Shown here piece by piece: positions 1 through 5,019 of a DNA stretch of 5,019 bases (the first letter of the stretch is position 1; each line of letters begins with the position of its first letter). The stretch is from Lachnospiraceae bacterium (GTDB lineage: Bacteria > Bacillota > Clostridia > Lachnospirales > Lachnospiraceae). Below the pieces are notes generated by a model. It had not been told where the DNA came from and did no database searches. It saw only the letters and a list, made by a program, of their open reading frames with translations. Position numbers and translations under genes: made by a program. The DNA lies in contig CAADTT010000016.1 in NCBI GenBank assembly GCA_900752065.1, forward strand, positions 1 through 5,019. The letters are read 5' to 3'.

Positions 1-449
1 AGCGTCAGTGTTCCGTTTTCTTTTGCAGTATCCCAGGTCACAGTACCTGTGTAAGTATCCGCTCCTGTGGTAACTGATGCAAGATTCTCAGCGAGTGTCG
101 CCTGTGCGCGGTGATCTTCTGTACCGGCTGCACGTTCTTTGTCAGGGAAACGGTAACTGTTTCTGCCGTAACCGTCGGCGTTCCCACTGTGTAACCCAAT
201 GCTGCCGCATTTGTAACGGTAACTGTGGTTCCTTCGAATTCTGCATTGCCAACTGCTGTCAGCGTCAGTGTTCCGTTTTCTTTTGCAGTATCCCAGGTCA
301 CGGTACCTGTGTAAGTATCCGCTCCTGTGGTAACTGATGCAAGATCCTCAGCGAGTGTCGCCTGCGCGCTGGTGATCTTCTGTACCGGCTGCGCGTTCTT
401 CGTCAGAGGAATCGTGATTGTTCTTTCCGCAACTGTGTAATGTAATAGT
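1..449 (-). pseudogene. Truncated, frameshifted remnant of a repeat-containing surface-type protein gene
   Basis: Read on the minus strand, this stretch encodes beta-rich, Thr/Val-rich repeats with recurring blocks such as QPVQKITSAQATLAEDLASV, TGTVTWDTAKENGTLTL and TVTVSLTKN. The composition, without cysteines and rich in T, V and A, resembles Ig-like stalk modules of secreted Firmicute surface proteins; I cannot name the family. Two defects are visible. A one-base deletion near 110 (GCGCGGTG against GCGCTGGTG in the next unit) breaks the frame, and correct coding resumes on the other side of it. On the upstream side the repeat homology stops at about 440-449, directly before the tyrA promoter, with no signal peptide, start codon or ribosome binding site. 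The frame stays open to 583 antisense to tyrA, which looks coincidental. The gene continues beyond the left edge. It is probably a degraded 5'-truncated gene; a sequencing or assembly error remains possible. Confidence 0.6.
1..449 (-). repeat. Tandem 261-bp (87-aa) repeat, two partial units
   Basis: The 109 bases from position 1 recur from position 261 with only three differences that I count (positions 42, 86 and 105). The spacing is 260 bp because the left unit lacks one base; the true period is 261 bp, or 87 residues. The second unit (261 to about 449) has a 15-bp in-frame deletion relative to the first: YTV-GTPTV-TAE in the left unit against YTV-AE in the right one. It is also more divergent around TITIPLTKN. 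Near-identity of part of the unit suggests recent duplication or gene conversion within a longer array lying to the left. Confidence 0.85.
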
Positions 450-452
450 GTG

Positions 453-481
453 TTGACAGCATCTTTTTGCCATAGTAAAAT
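453..481 (+). promoter_or_regulatory. Sigma-A-type promoter for tyrA-aroA
   Basis: TTGACA (453-458) is a perfect -35 box. It is separated by exactly 17 bp from TAAAAT (476-481), which matches the -10 consensus at five of six positions. Transcription would start near 488, leaving a short AT-rich leader of about 43 nt before the tyrA start. That is too short for a T-box or classic attenuator. The start of the -35 box lies only a few bases from where the upstream repeat homology ends. Confidence 0.85.
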
Positions 482-504
482 TATTTTAATTTTGTTTTTA
501 CTAT
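472..504. repeat. Inverted repeat overlapping the tyrA -10 box
   Basis: ATAGTAAAA (472-480) and TTTTACTAT (496-504) form a perfect 9-bp inverted repeat with a 15-bp centre. Inside it AAAATTA (477-483) pairs with TAATTTT (487-493). The left arm contains most of the -10 hexamer, so a protein bound here would block transcription initiation: a candidate operator. The region is very AT-rich, so a chance palindrome is possible. Confidence 0.35.
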
Positions 505-530
505 TGAAACTGCCTAGAAAGGAACTACTC

Positions 531-1628
531 ATGAATGATTTTAAAGTCGGCTTTATCGGTCTGGGGCTGATCGGCGGCTCCATTGCCAGAGCTTTGAAGC
601 ATTATTATCCCGGCGTACACATTACCGCACATACACGAAGCGCAGAGACGGCCCGGTATGCATTAAATGAAGGGATCATCGATAAAGCCTGCCGTGAAAT
701 AGACGGCTCCTACGGGGAATGCGACTACATTTTCCTGTGCGCCCCTGTGGAGGCAAACGCTTCCTATCTCCGGATATTGAAGCCTCTTTTAAAAGAAGAC
801 TGCATCCTGACAGACGCAGGGAGCACGAAAACAGATATCCACGAACACATCAACGCTCTGGGTATGCAGAAAAATTTTATCGGCGGCCATCCCATGACCG
901 GATCTGAGAAGACAGGCATCGCAAACTCCAAGCGTTATATTCTTGAAAACGCCTACTATATCCTGACTCCATCCGCCGGGATATCCCAGGATAAGATCGA
1001 CCGCTATGAAAAGCTGGTGCAGACAATAAAAGCGCTTCCGCTGATCCTGGACTACCGGGAACATGACTATGTGACGGCAGCCATCAGCCATCTGCCCCAT
1101 CTCATTGCATCTTCCCTGGTCAATCTGGTAAAGGATTCTGACAATGAGCACAATACGATGAAGACGATCGCCGCAGGCGGCTTCAAGGACATCACGCGTA
1201 TCGCCTCCTCATCACCTGAAATGTGGGAGCAGATCTGCGCTACCAACCGGGAAAATATCATCTCCGTTCTGGACGATTATATCAACAGCCTGATTTCTAT
1301 TAAAATTGCGCTGGCGGAGCATGATAACCATAAGATCTACGATCTGTTCGAGACTTCCAGAGATTACCGGAACTCTATTTCTGATGTGTCTGGAGGTCCA
1401 TTGAAAAAGGTTTATTCTATATACTGTGATATGGTGGACGAAGCGGGAGGCATCGCAGCCCTCGCCACGATCCTTGCCACAAACGGCATCAGCATCAAAA
1501 ACATCGGTATCGTACACAACCGTGAATTTGAAGAAGCTGTCCTCCAGGTAGAATTTTACGAAGAGACTGCACGAAAAAAAGCTGTGGAACTTCTGAGACG
1601 CTACCGCTATGTTATTTATGAAAGATAA
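531..1628 (+). CDS. tyrA: Prephenate dehydrogenase with C-terminal ACT domain
   Basis: This cytoplasmic enzyme of tyrosine synthesis oxidatively decarboxylates prephenate to 4-hydroxyphenylpyruvate, normally with NAD+. The 365-residue protein opens with a Rossmann dinucleotide loop, GLGLIGG (residues 10-16). It carries the family's prephenate-site motifs: LTDAGSTK (Ser98), GGHPMTGSEKTG (His120, equivalent to the catalytic His147 of Aquifex TyrA), SHLPH (His187) and DITRIASS (Arg223, the prephenate-binding Arg). A C-terminal ACT domain (about 295-363, DEAGGIAALATILATNGI) is the usual site of feedback control by tyrosine in Firmicute TyrA. The start at 531 is chosen because AGAAAGGA (516-523) lies 7 nt upstream and the Rossmann strand follows at once. 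An upstream GTG at 450 in the same frame would start before the transcription start and adds an unrelated hydrophobic stretch. It is the first gene of an operon with aroA. Confidence 0.96.
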   Translation: MNDFKVGFIGLGLIGGSIARALKHYYPGVHITAHTRSAETARYALNEGIIDKACREIDGSYGECDYIFLCAPVEANASYLRILKPLLKEDCILTDAGSTKTDIHEHINALGMQKNFIGGHPMTGSEKTGIANSKRYILENAYYILTPSAGISQDKIDRYEKLVQTIKALPLILDYREHDYVTAAISHLPHLIASSLVNLVKDSDNEHNTMKTIAAGGFKDITRIASSSPEMWEQICATNRENIISVLDDYINSLISIKIALAEHDNHKIYDLFETSRDYRNSISDVSGGPLKKVYSIYCDMVDEAGGIAALATILATNGISIKNIGIVHNREFEEAVLQVEFYEETARKKAVELLRRYRYVIYER

Positions 1629-1705
1629 TGCGGAACATGGAGCTTAGATGCAGCAGGAATTTCAGTTATGACTATTTTTTCAGAAAGGATCTACAGAACA
1701 CATGA
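1628..1705 (+). CDS. Possible 25-residue coupling or leader peptide between tyrA and aroA
   Basis: An ATG at 1628 overlaps the tyrA stop (TAATG). The frame runs 25 codons to a TGA at 1703-1705 that overlaps the aroA start (ATGA), so it fills the intergenic gap exactly. The peptide, about MRNMELRCSRNFSYDYFF followed by RKDLQNT, has five aromatic residues within eight positions (F12, Y14, Y16, F17, F18), in an operon that makes aromatic amino acids. The aroA ribosome binding site (1682-1689) lies inside it, just after the Phe/Tyr codons. There is no strong ribosome binding site of its own, only GAAAG near 1620, so translation would depend on reinitiation after tyrA. No terminator hairpin was seen in the gap. 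It could be a chance open frame in AT-rich DNA. Confidence 0.3.
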   Translation: MRNMELRCSRNFSYDYFFRKDLQNT

Positions 1706-2979
1706 AATTTTCAAGAATCAACCGGCTTCGCGGGGAAGTAACCGTCCCCGGCGATAAATCCATCTCCCACCGGGCGGTCATGTTCGGTGCTTTGGCAGAC
1801 GGAACCACAGAGGTTTCAAATTTTTTAAACGGCGCTGACTGTCTCTCCACCATCGACTGCTTCCGCCGTCTGGGAATTTCGATCGAGGAACAGAACGGCA
1901 GGGTTCTCATTCACGGAAAAGGGCTTCACGGGCTCTCAAAATCCGTCTCCGGGCTGGACACGGGAAACAGCGGGACTACAACACGATTGATTTCCGGTAT
2001 TCTGGCTGGACAGAACTTTGAGACAACTCTAAACGGTGACGCTTCAATCCAGACCCGCCCTATGAACCGTATCATTCAGCCGCTTACCCAGATGGGCGCT
2101 GACATTACCAGTATCCGCGGAAACGGCTGCGCTCCCCTGAGGATCGTGGGAAAACCGCTGAAAGGTATTCATTACCAGTCTCCGGTAGCATCCGCTCAGG
2201 TAAAATCCTCTATTTTACTGGCAGGACTTTATGCGGACGCTCCTACCAGCGTGACAGAACCTTATCTTTCCAGAAACCACTCAGAAATCATGCTGAACCT
2301 TTTCGGCGGAAATGTAACTTCTCTGGGAACCACAGCGACCATCCAGCCAAACCCGCATCTGACAGGGCAGAAAGTCCATGTGCCGGGGGATATTTCCTCC
2401 GCTGCATATTTTCTTGCCGCAGGTCTGGTCGTCCCGGATTCCGAAATTCTGATCAAACACGTGGGGATCAACCCTACCAGAGACGGCATCCTCCGGGTTT
2501 TCCGTGAAATGGGCGGTTCCATCACCCTCCTAAATGAAAATCAGGGCAATGGGGAGCCAACTGCCGACCTTCTGGTGAAAGCTGGCAGTCTGCACGGCAT
2601 TACCATTGGCGGCAGCATCATCCCGACCCTGATCGACGAGATTCCGATCATCGCAGTTCTCGCCTGCTTTGCGGAAGGTACTACGATCATTCAGGATGCC
2701 CAGGAACTAAAGGTCAAAGAATCTAACCGCATTGATGTCATGGTAAAAAATCTTTCTGCCATGGGCGCCCATATCCAGGCCACCGATGACGGCATGATCA
2801 TCGAAGGCGGCCATCCTCTCCACGGCGCGCAGATCGACAGCCGGCTGGATCACCGGATCGCTATGTCTTTTGCCATCGCCGCACTCTCCGCAGATGGAGA
2901 GACAGAGATTCTGGGCGCTGATTGTGTAAAGATCAGTTATCCGGAATTTTATGAGGATCTGGCGGGGCTGACCCGGTAA
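1702..2979 (+). CDS. aroA: 3-phosphoshikimate 1-carboxyvinyltransferase (EPSP synthase), class II-like
   Basis: This cytoplasmic enzyme transfers the enolpyruvyl group of PEP to shikimate-3-phosphate, the sixth shikimate step, yielding EPSP for chorismate. At 425 residues it has normal length. Active-site motifs are intact: PGDKSISHR (Lys19, Ser20, Arg24), GNSGTTTR (89-95), QTRPM (117-121), SAQVKSS (164-170), LIDEIP with catalytic Asp312, KVKESNR (Glu340, Arg343) and DHRIAM (His384, Arg385). GDKS, SAQVK, RNHSE and NPTR together match the signature set used to define class II, intrinsically glyphosate-tolerant EPSP synthases. However, the residue that is Ala100 in the CP4 enzyme is Gly91 here, so tolerance is not assured. 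The start is supported by AGAAAGGA (1682-1689), somewhat far at 12 nt. It is co-transcribed with tyrA and ends before a strong terminator. Confidence 0.97.
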   Translation: MKFSRINRLRGEVTVPGDKSISHRAVMFGALADGTTEVSNFLNGADCLSTIDCFRRLGISIEEQNGRVLIHGKGLHGLSKSVSGLDTGNSGTTTRLISGILAGQNFETTLNGDASIQTRPMNRIIQPLTQMGADITSIRGNGCAPLRIVGKPLKGIHYQSPVASAQVKSSILLAGLYADAPTSVTEPYLSRNHSEIMLNLFGGNVTSLGTTATIQPNPHLTGQKVHVPGDISSAAYFLAAGLVVPDSEILIKHVGINPTRDGILRVFREMGGSITLLNENQGNGEPTADLLVKAGSLHGITIGGSIIPTLIDEIPIIAVLACFAEGTTIIQDAQELKVKESNRIDVMVKNLSAMGAHIQATDDGMIIEGGHPLHGAQIDSRLDHRIAMSFAIAALSADGETEILGADCVKISYPEFYEDLAGLTR

Positions 2980-2998
2980 ATTCCCCTGTGTATACAAC

Positions 2999-3045
2999 AA
3001 AACCCCTGTGTGAGTGAATTTTCAAACACACAGGGGTTTTCTTTT
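2999..3045. terminator. Bidirectional intrinsic terminator between convergent operons
   Basis: AAAACCCCTGTGTG (2999-3012) pairs perfectly with CACACAGGGGTTTT (3027-3040), a 14-bp stem around a 14-nt loop. On the plus strand it is followed by T-rich TTTTCTTTT (3037-3045), a good terminator for aroA. On the minus strand the T tract TTTTGTTGT follows the stem, so it also terminates the thioesterase operon. The plus-strand U tract overlaps the thioesterase stop codon (3044-3046). Confidence 0.92.
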
Positions 3046-3460
3046 ACATCATATCTATAAACCTTTGGTATATTTCCTTCTGTTCCTTTTTTAAAGACAT
3101 GGGATGTCCCATCTCATCCAGAAAGCAGTGCCTGCTCTCCCCGGTACAGCGGATCTCTCCCGTCTCCTTGTCCTCCACCTGATAGGACAGCACGAGAATA
3201 ATGCCATTAAATTTCTCGATCTTTACGAAAATCCTGACCACATCTTCAAAGCGGGTCATCGTCCTGTACTTTGCCGAAACCTCCAGCACCGGACTGATGA
3301 TCCCCAGACTTTCCATTTTTCCATAGCCGATTCCCGCCCGGCGGAGCATTTCAGTTCTCGCCTCTTCAAACCACCGGATGTAATTCGAGTGATGCACGAT
3401 TCCCATCTGGTCTGTCTCGTAATACTGCACCCGGTGTTCATATGCCTGCTGCTCTTTCAT
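3044..3460 (-). CDS. Hotdog-fold acyl-CoA thioesterase (4HBT/YbgC family)
   Basis: This 138-residue protein is predicted to hydrolyse acyl-CoA thioesters in the cytoplasm; the acyl substrate cannot be read from sequence. It has the hallmark of the 4-hydroxybenzoyl-CoA thioesterase/YbgC family: YYETDQMGIVHHSNYIRWFE (residues 13-32). Asp17 is the expected catalytic residue, and the HxNY segment leads into the central hotdog helix (about 25-44, EEARTEMLRRAG). The strand RFEDVVRIFVKIEKF follows, and ETGEIRCTGESRHCFLD forms the last beta hairpin. Length is typical. The start is the ATG at 3460, one base after the stop of the upstream gene, with AAGGA (3466-3470) 5 nt before it. An in-frame upstream extension to 3532 would overlap that gene and adds no domain. 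Stop and start proximity implies translational coupling with the PurF-like gene. Confidence 0.92.
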   Translation of the reverse strand: MKEQQAYEHRVQYYETDQMGIVHHSNYIRWFEEARTEMLRRAGIGYGKMESLGIISPVLEVSAKYRTMTRFEDVVRIFVKIEKFNGIILVLSYQVEDKETGEIRCTGESRHCFLDEMGHPMSLKKEQKEIYQRFIDMM

Positions 3461-3461
3461 C

Positions 3462-4865
3462 TTATTCCTTGCCGCTCCAGCAGTAGGTACAGAGCTTACA
3501 TGGAGAAATGCCGATGGATTTCTCCATATCATCCAGTCTGTGGAATCTGAGGCTGGTGAAGTTAAGCTGCTTACGGATCTCGTCTACCATCTCTTTATAG
3601 TTCTGGCTGTCAGGATCTGCATAATCCTGGAGCATCTCTGTCTCCCTGTCGCCTTCCCTCTCCCGGATGATCCTTCTCGTGATAAGATCCAGATCTGACT
3701 TTGAGCGGGAAAAATTCAAATATTTGCATCCGAACAGCAGCGGCGGACAAGCCGGACGGATATGCACTTCCTTCGCTCCGCTCTGATAAAGGAACTCCGT
3801 CGTCTCCCGAAGCTGGGTTCCCCGCACGATGGAATCGTCGATCAGCAGCATTTTTTTATTGCGGATCAGCGCATCTACAGGGATCAGTTTCATTCTGGCG
3901 ATCAGATTTCTCTGGCTCTGCTTCGTCGGCATAAAGGAACGGGGCCAGGTCGGGGTATACTTAATAAAGGGACGTGCAAATGGGATTCCAGACTCATTGG
4001 CATATCCGATGGCATGGGCAATACCGGAATCCGGAACGCCTGCGGCGTAATCCACATCCACATTATCCCGTCTCGCCAGCATCTTACCGCAGTTATAACG
4101 CATCTCCTCCACATTGACCCCTTCGTAGGTAGAAGTCGGATATCCATAATATACCCAGAGGAAAGAGCAGATCTTCATCTCTTTGCCCGGCTCACCGACC
4201 GTCTCCACGCTCTCCGGCGTCATATAGACGATCTCTCCCGGTCCCAGCTCTTTATAATCCGTATATCCAAGATTGATATAAGCAAAGCTTTCAAAGGATG
4301 CACAGAAAGCGTCGTCCTTCTTTCCGATGACCAGAGGAGTCCTGCCCAGCCTGTCTCTGGCAGCAAAAATCCCGTCCTTTGTCATCAGCAGCATCGTTAT
4401 GGAACCTTCAACAACCTCCTGCACATAACGGATTCCTTCTACAAGCGTATCCTTTTTGCAGATCAGCGATGCCACCAGCTCCGTGGCGTTGATCTTCCCT
4501 CCGCTCATCTCCTGAAAATGTGTCGGTCCGTTTTCCAGCACGAGCTGCAGCAGCTCATCTTCGTTATTCAGCCTGCCCACTGTCGTAATGGCAAAGCTTC
4601 CCAGATGCGACTGGATCAGCAGCGGCTGCGGCTCACTGTCTGAGATACAGCCGATTCCCAGATTTCCTTCCATCTCTTCTACGTCACGCTCGAATTTTGT
4701 CCGAAACGGAGAATTTTCGATATTGTGGATCGCCCGGTTAAATCCGGCTTCTCCATGTACCGCCATCCCGCCTCTTCTGGTTCCAAGATGGGAGTGGTAA
4801 TCCACTCCGAAAAATAAATCCATCACACAGCTTCGTTTCGATGCAACACCGAATATTCCGCCCAT
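3462..4865 (-). CDS. PurF-family PRPP amidotransferase paralogue with degenerate glutaminase domain
   Basis: This 467-residue protein aligns from memory along the whole length of PurF, which makes phosphoribosylamine from PRPP and glutamine. The N-terminal Ntn glutaminase domain (about 1-230) appears catalytically dead. It starts MGGIFGVAS where PurF has a nucleophilic Cys. The conserved HRGQEG region is LGTRRGG, the HVRYxTAG loop (with the Gln-binding Arg) is shortened to CISDSEPQP, the oxyanion Asn is Val96, and the Gln-binding Asp is Ala127. The phosphoribosyltransferase domain (about 231-467) is preserved: GVPDSG (276-281), PRPP motif MLLIDDSIVRGT (339-350), and cysteines Cys233, Cys380 and CKLCTYC (456-462), which match the 4Fe-4S ligands of Bacillus PurF. 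The flexible PRPP loop is altered (KYTPTWPRSF). The start at 4865 has AAAGGAG 7 nt upstream, so the missing Cys is not a mis-called start. It is the first gene of an operon with the thioesterase. An ammonia-dependent or regulatory role is inference. Confidence 0.9.
   Translation of the reverse strand: MGGIFGVASKRSCVMDLFFGVDYHSHLGTRRGGMAVHGEAGFNRAIHNIENSPFRTKFERDVEEMEGNLGIGCISDSEPQPLLIQSHLGSFAITTVGRLNNEDELLQLVLENGPTHFQEMSGGKINATELVASLICKKDTLVEGIRYVQEVVEGSITMLLMTKDGIFAARDRLGRTPLVIGKKDDAFCASFESFAYINLGYTDYKELGPGEIVYMTPESVETVGEPGKEMKICSFLWVYYGYPTSTYEGVNVEEMRYNCGKMLARRDNVDVDYAAGVPDSGIAHAIGYANESGIPFARPFIKYTPTWPRSFMPTKQSQRNLIARMKLIPVDALIRNKKMLLIDDSIVRGTQLRETTEFLYQSGAKEVHIRPACPPLLFGCKYLNFSRSKSDLDLITRRIIREREGDRETEMLQDYADPDSQNYKEMVDEIRKQLNFTSLRFHRLDDMEKSIGISPCKLCTYCWSGKE
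3466..3470 (-). promoter_or_regulatory. Ribosome binding site for the thioesterase, inside the upstream gene
   Basis: On the minus strand AAGGA lies in the last codons of the PurF-like gene, 5 nt before the ATG at 3460. It fixes the thioesterase start and ties its translation to the upstream gene. Confidence 0.75.
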
Positions 4866-4872
4866 AACTGCA

Positions 4873-4879
4873 CTCCTTT
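4873..4879 (-). promoter_or_regulatory. Ribosome binding site fixing the PurF-like start
   Basis: On the minus strand AAAGGAG lies 7 nt before the ATG at 4865. This near-ideal signal shows that the protein begins MGG, without a propeptide or an upstream Cys. Confidence 0.9.
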
Positions 4880-4886
4880 CACGTTC

Positions 4887-4896
4887 GTATCGATAC
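4887..4896. repeat. 10-bp palindrome in the PurF-like leader
   Basis: GTATCGATAC is a perfect 10-bp palindrome between the putative transcription start and the ribosome binding site of the PurF-like gene. A TTGACA (minus strand, 4905-4900) lies just upstream but has no -10 at proper spacing. The palindrome may be an operator half or chance. Confidence 0.25.
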
Positions 4897-4960
4897 TCTT
4901 GTCAAAAACATTAATTTTTCCTCAGCATTGAAAGGTAAATATATCTTTTAGCCTGCCGAT

Positions 4961-4966
4961 ATTATA
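4961..4966 (-). promoter_or_regulatory. Probable -10 box for the PurF-like/thioesterase operon
   Basis: On the minus strand TATAAT is a perfect -10 hexamer in AT-rich DNA. The matching -35 region about 17 bp upstream (GAGAAT) is poor, so the promoter may need an activator or the true one may lie elsewhere. Transcription would begin near 4954 and give a leader of about 90 nt. I recognised no riboswitch in that leader. Confidence 0.4.
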
Positions 4967-5005
4967 AAAATGCTTTTTTCACCATTCTCTCTATTTTTGA
5001 ATGGG

Positions 5006-5014
5006 TTATCCACA
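5006..5014 (+). other. Perfect DnaA-box 9-mer at window edge
   Basis: TTATCCACA matches the consensus high-affinity DnaA box exactly and lies in AT-rich DNA upstream of the minus-strand operon. I saw no second box within the window. It may be a lone DnaA site, part of a cluster beyond the edge, or chance. Confidence 0.35.
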
Positions 5015-5019
5015 TCAAT

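Noticed and set aside
77..337. Plus-strand open frame encoding an apparent Cys-rich 86-residue peptide
   Set aside because: It is the antisense shadow of the repeat-protein remnant; the cysteines come from reverse reading of Ala/Thr/Val codons, and there is no ribosome binding site.
450..530. Upstream GTG extension of TyrA with a hydrophobic stretch
   Set aside because: It would start inside the promoter, before the predicted transcription start; the ATG at 531 has a good ribosome binding site and starts directly before the Rossmann strand.
450..583. Minus-strand N-terminal extension of the repeat protein, antisense to the tyrA start
   Set aside because: It has no ribosome binding site or signal peptide, and its sequence is the complement of the tyrA promoter and 5' end.
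3461..3532. Longer thioesterase start at 3532
   Set aside because: It overlaps the PurF-like coding region out of frame and adds residues that are not part of the hotdog fold; the ATG at 3460 has AAGGA 5 nt upstream.
3762..4643. Long plus-strand open frame of 293 codons
   Set aside because: It is antisense to the well-supported PurF-like gene; it is His/Arg/Ile-rich with no recognisable motif or ribosome binding site.
4880..4890. CGAAC on the minus strand as a possible PurR box
   Set aside because: Only one half-site is visible and it lies next to the ribosome binding site; a functional PurBox needs two inverted copies at set spacing upstream of the promoter.
4866..4954. Possible purine or PRPP riboswitch in the PurF-like leader
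   Set aside because: The leader is about 90 nt and shows no aptamer core that I recognise and no terminator hairpin.

Overview
The window looks like chromosomal DNA of a mid-GC Firmicute, most likely a gut Lachnospiraceae-type clostridium. This is inferred from protein style: TyrA with a C-terminal ACT domain next to a Bacillus-like AroA, purine-rich AAAGGA ribosome binding sites, a consensus TTGACA/TAAAAT promoter, and a 4Fe-4S PurF relative of clostridial type. No taxonomic search was possible.

Layout. Positions 1-449 hold the remnant of a minus-strand gene made of 261-bp (87-residue) surface-protein-like repeats. It is cut off at its 5' side and frameshifted. A strong sigma-A-type promoter (453-481) then starts a plus-strand aromatic amino acid operon: tyrA (prephenate dehydrogenase, 531-1628) and aroA (EPSP synthase, 1702-2979). 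The 73-bp gap between them is filled by a possible 25-codon ORF that overlaps both neighbours and carries five Phe/Tyr codons within eight positions. A perfect 14-bp hairpin at 2999-3040 ends this operon and also serves the convergent one.

On the minus strand, a two-gene operon is read from about 4954 down to 3044. Its first gene (3462-4865) encodes a full-length PurF-family protein that lacks the N-terminal nucleophilic Cys and the other glutaminase residues, but keeps the PRPP motif and the 4Fe-4S cysteines. One base further on is a small hotdog-fold acyl-CoA thioesterase (3044-3460). Positions 4866-5019 form an AT-rich promoter region with a TATAAT box, a palindrome and, at the edge, a perfect DnaA-box 9-mer.

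TyrA and AroA work in one pathway: AroA makes the chorismate precursor EPSP, and TyrA draws prephenate towards tyrosine. The minus-strand pair is the more puzzling part. The PurF-like protein is unlikely to hydrolyse glutamine, so its usual name (amidophosphoribosyltransferase) is doubtful, and its tight coupling to a thioesterase is not explained by purine synthesis.
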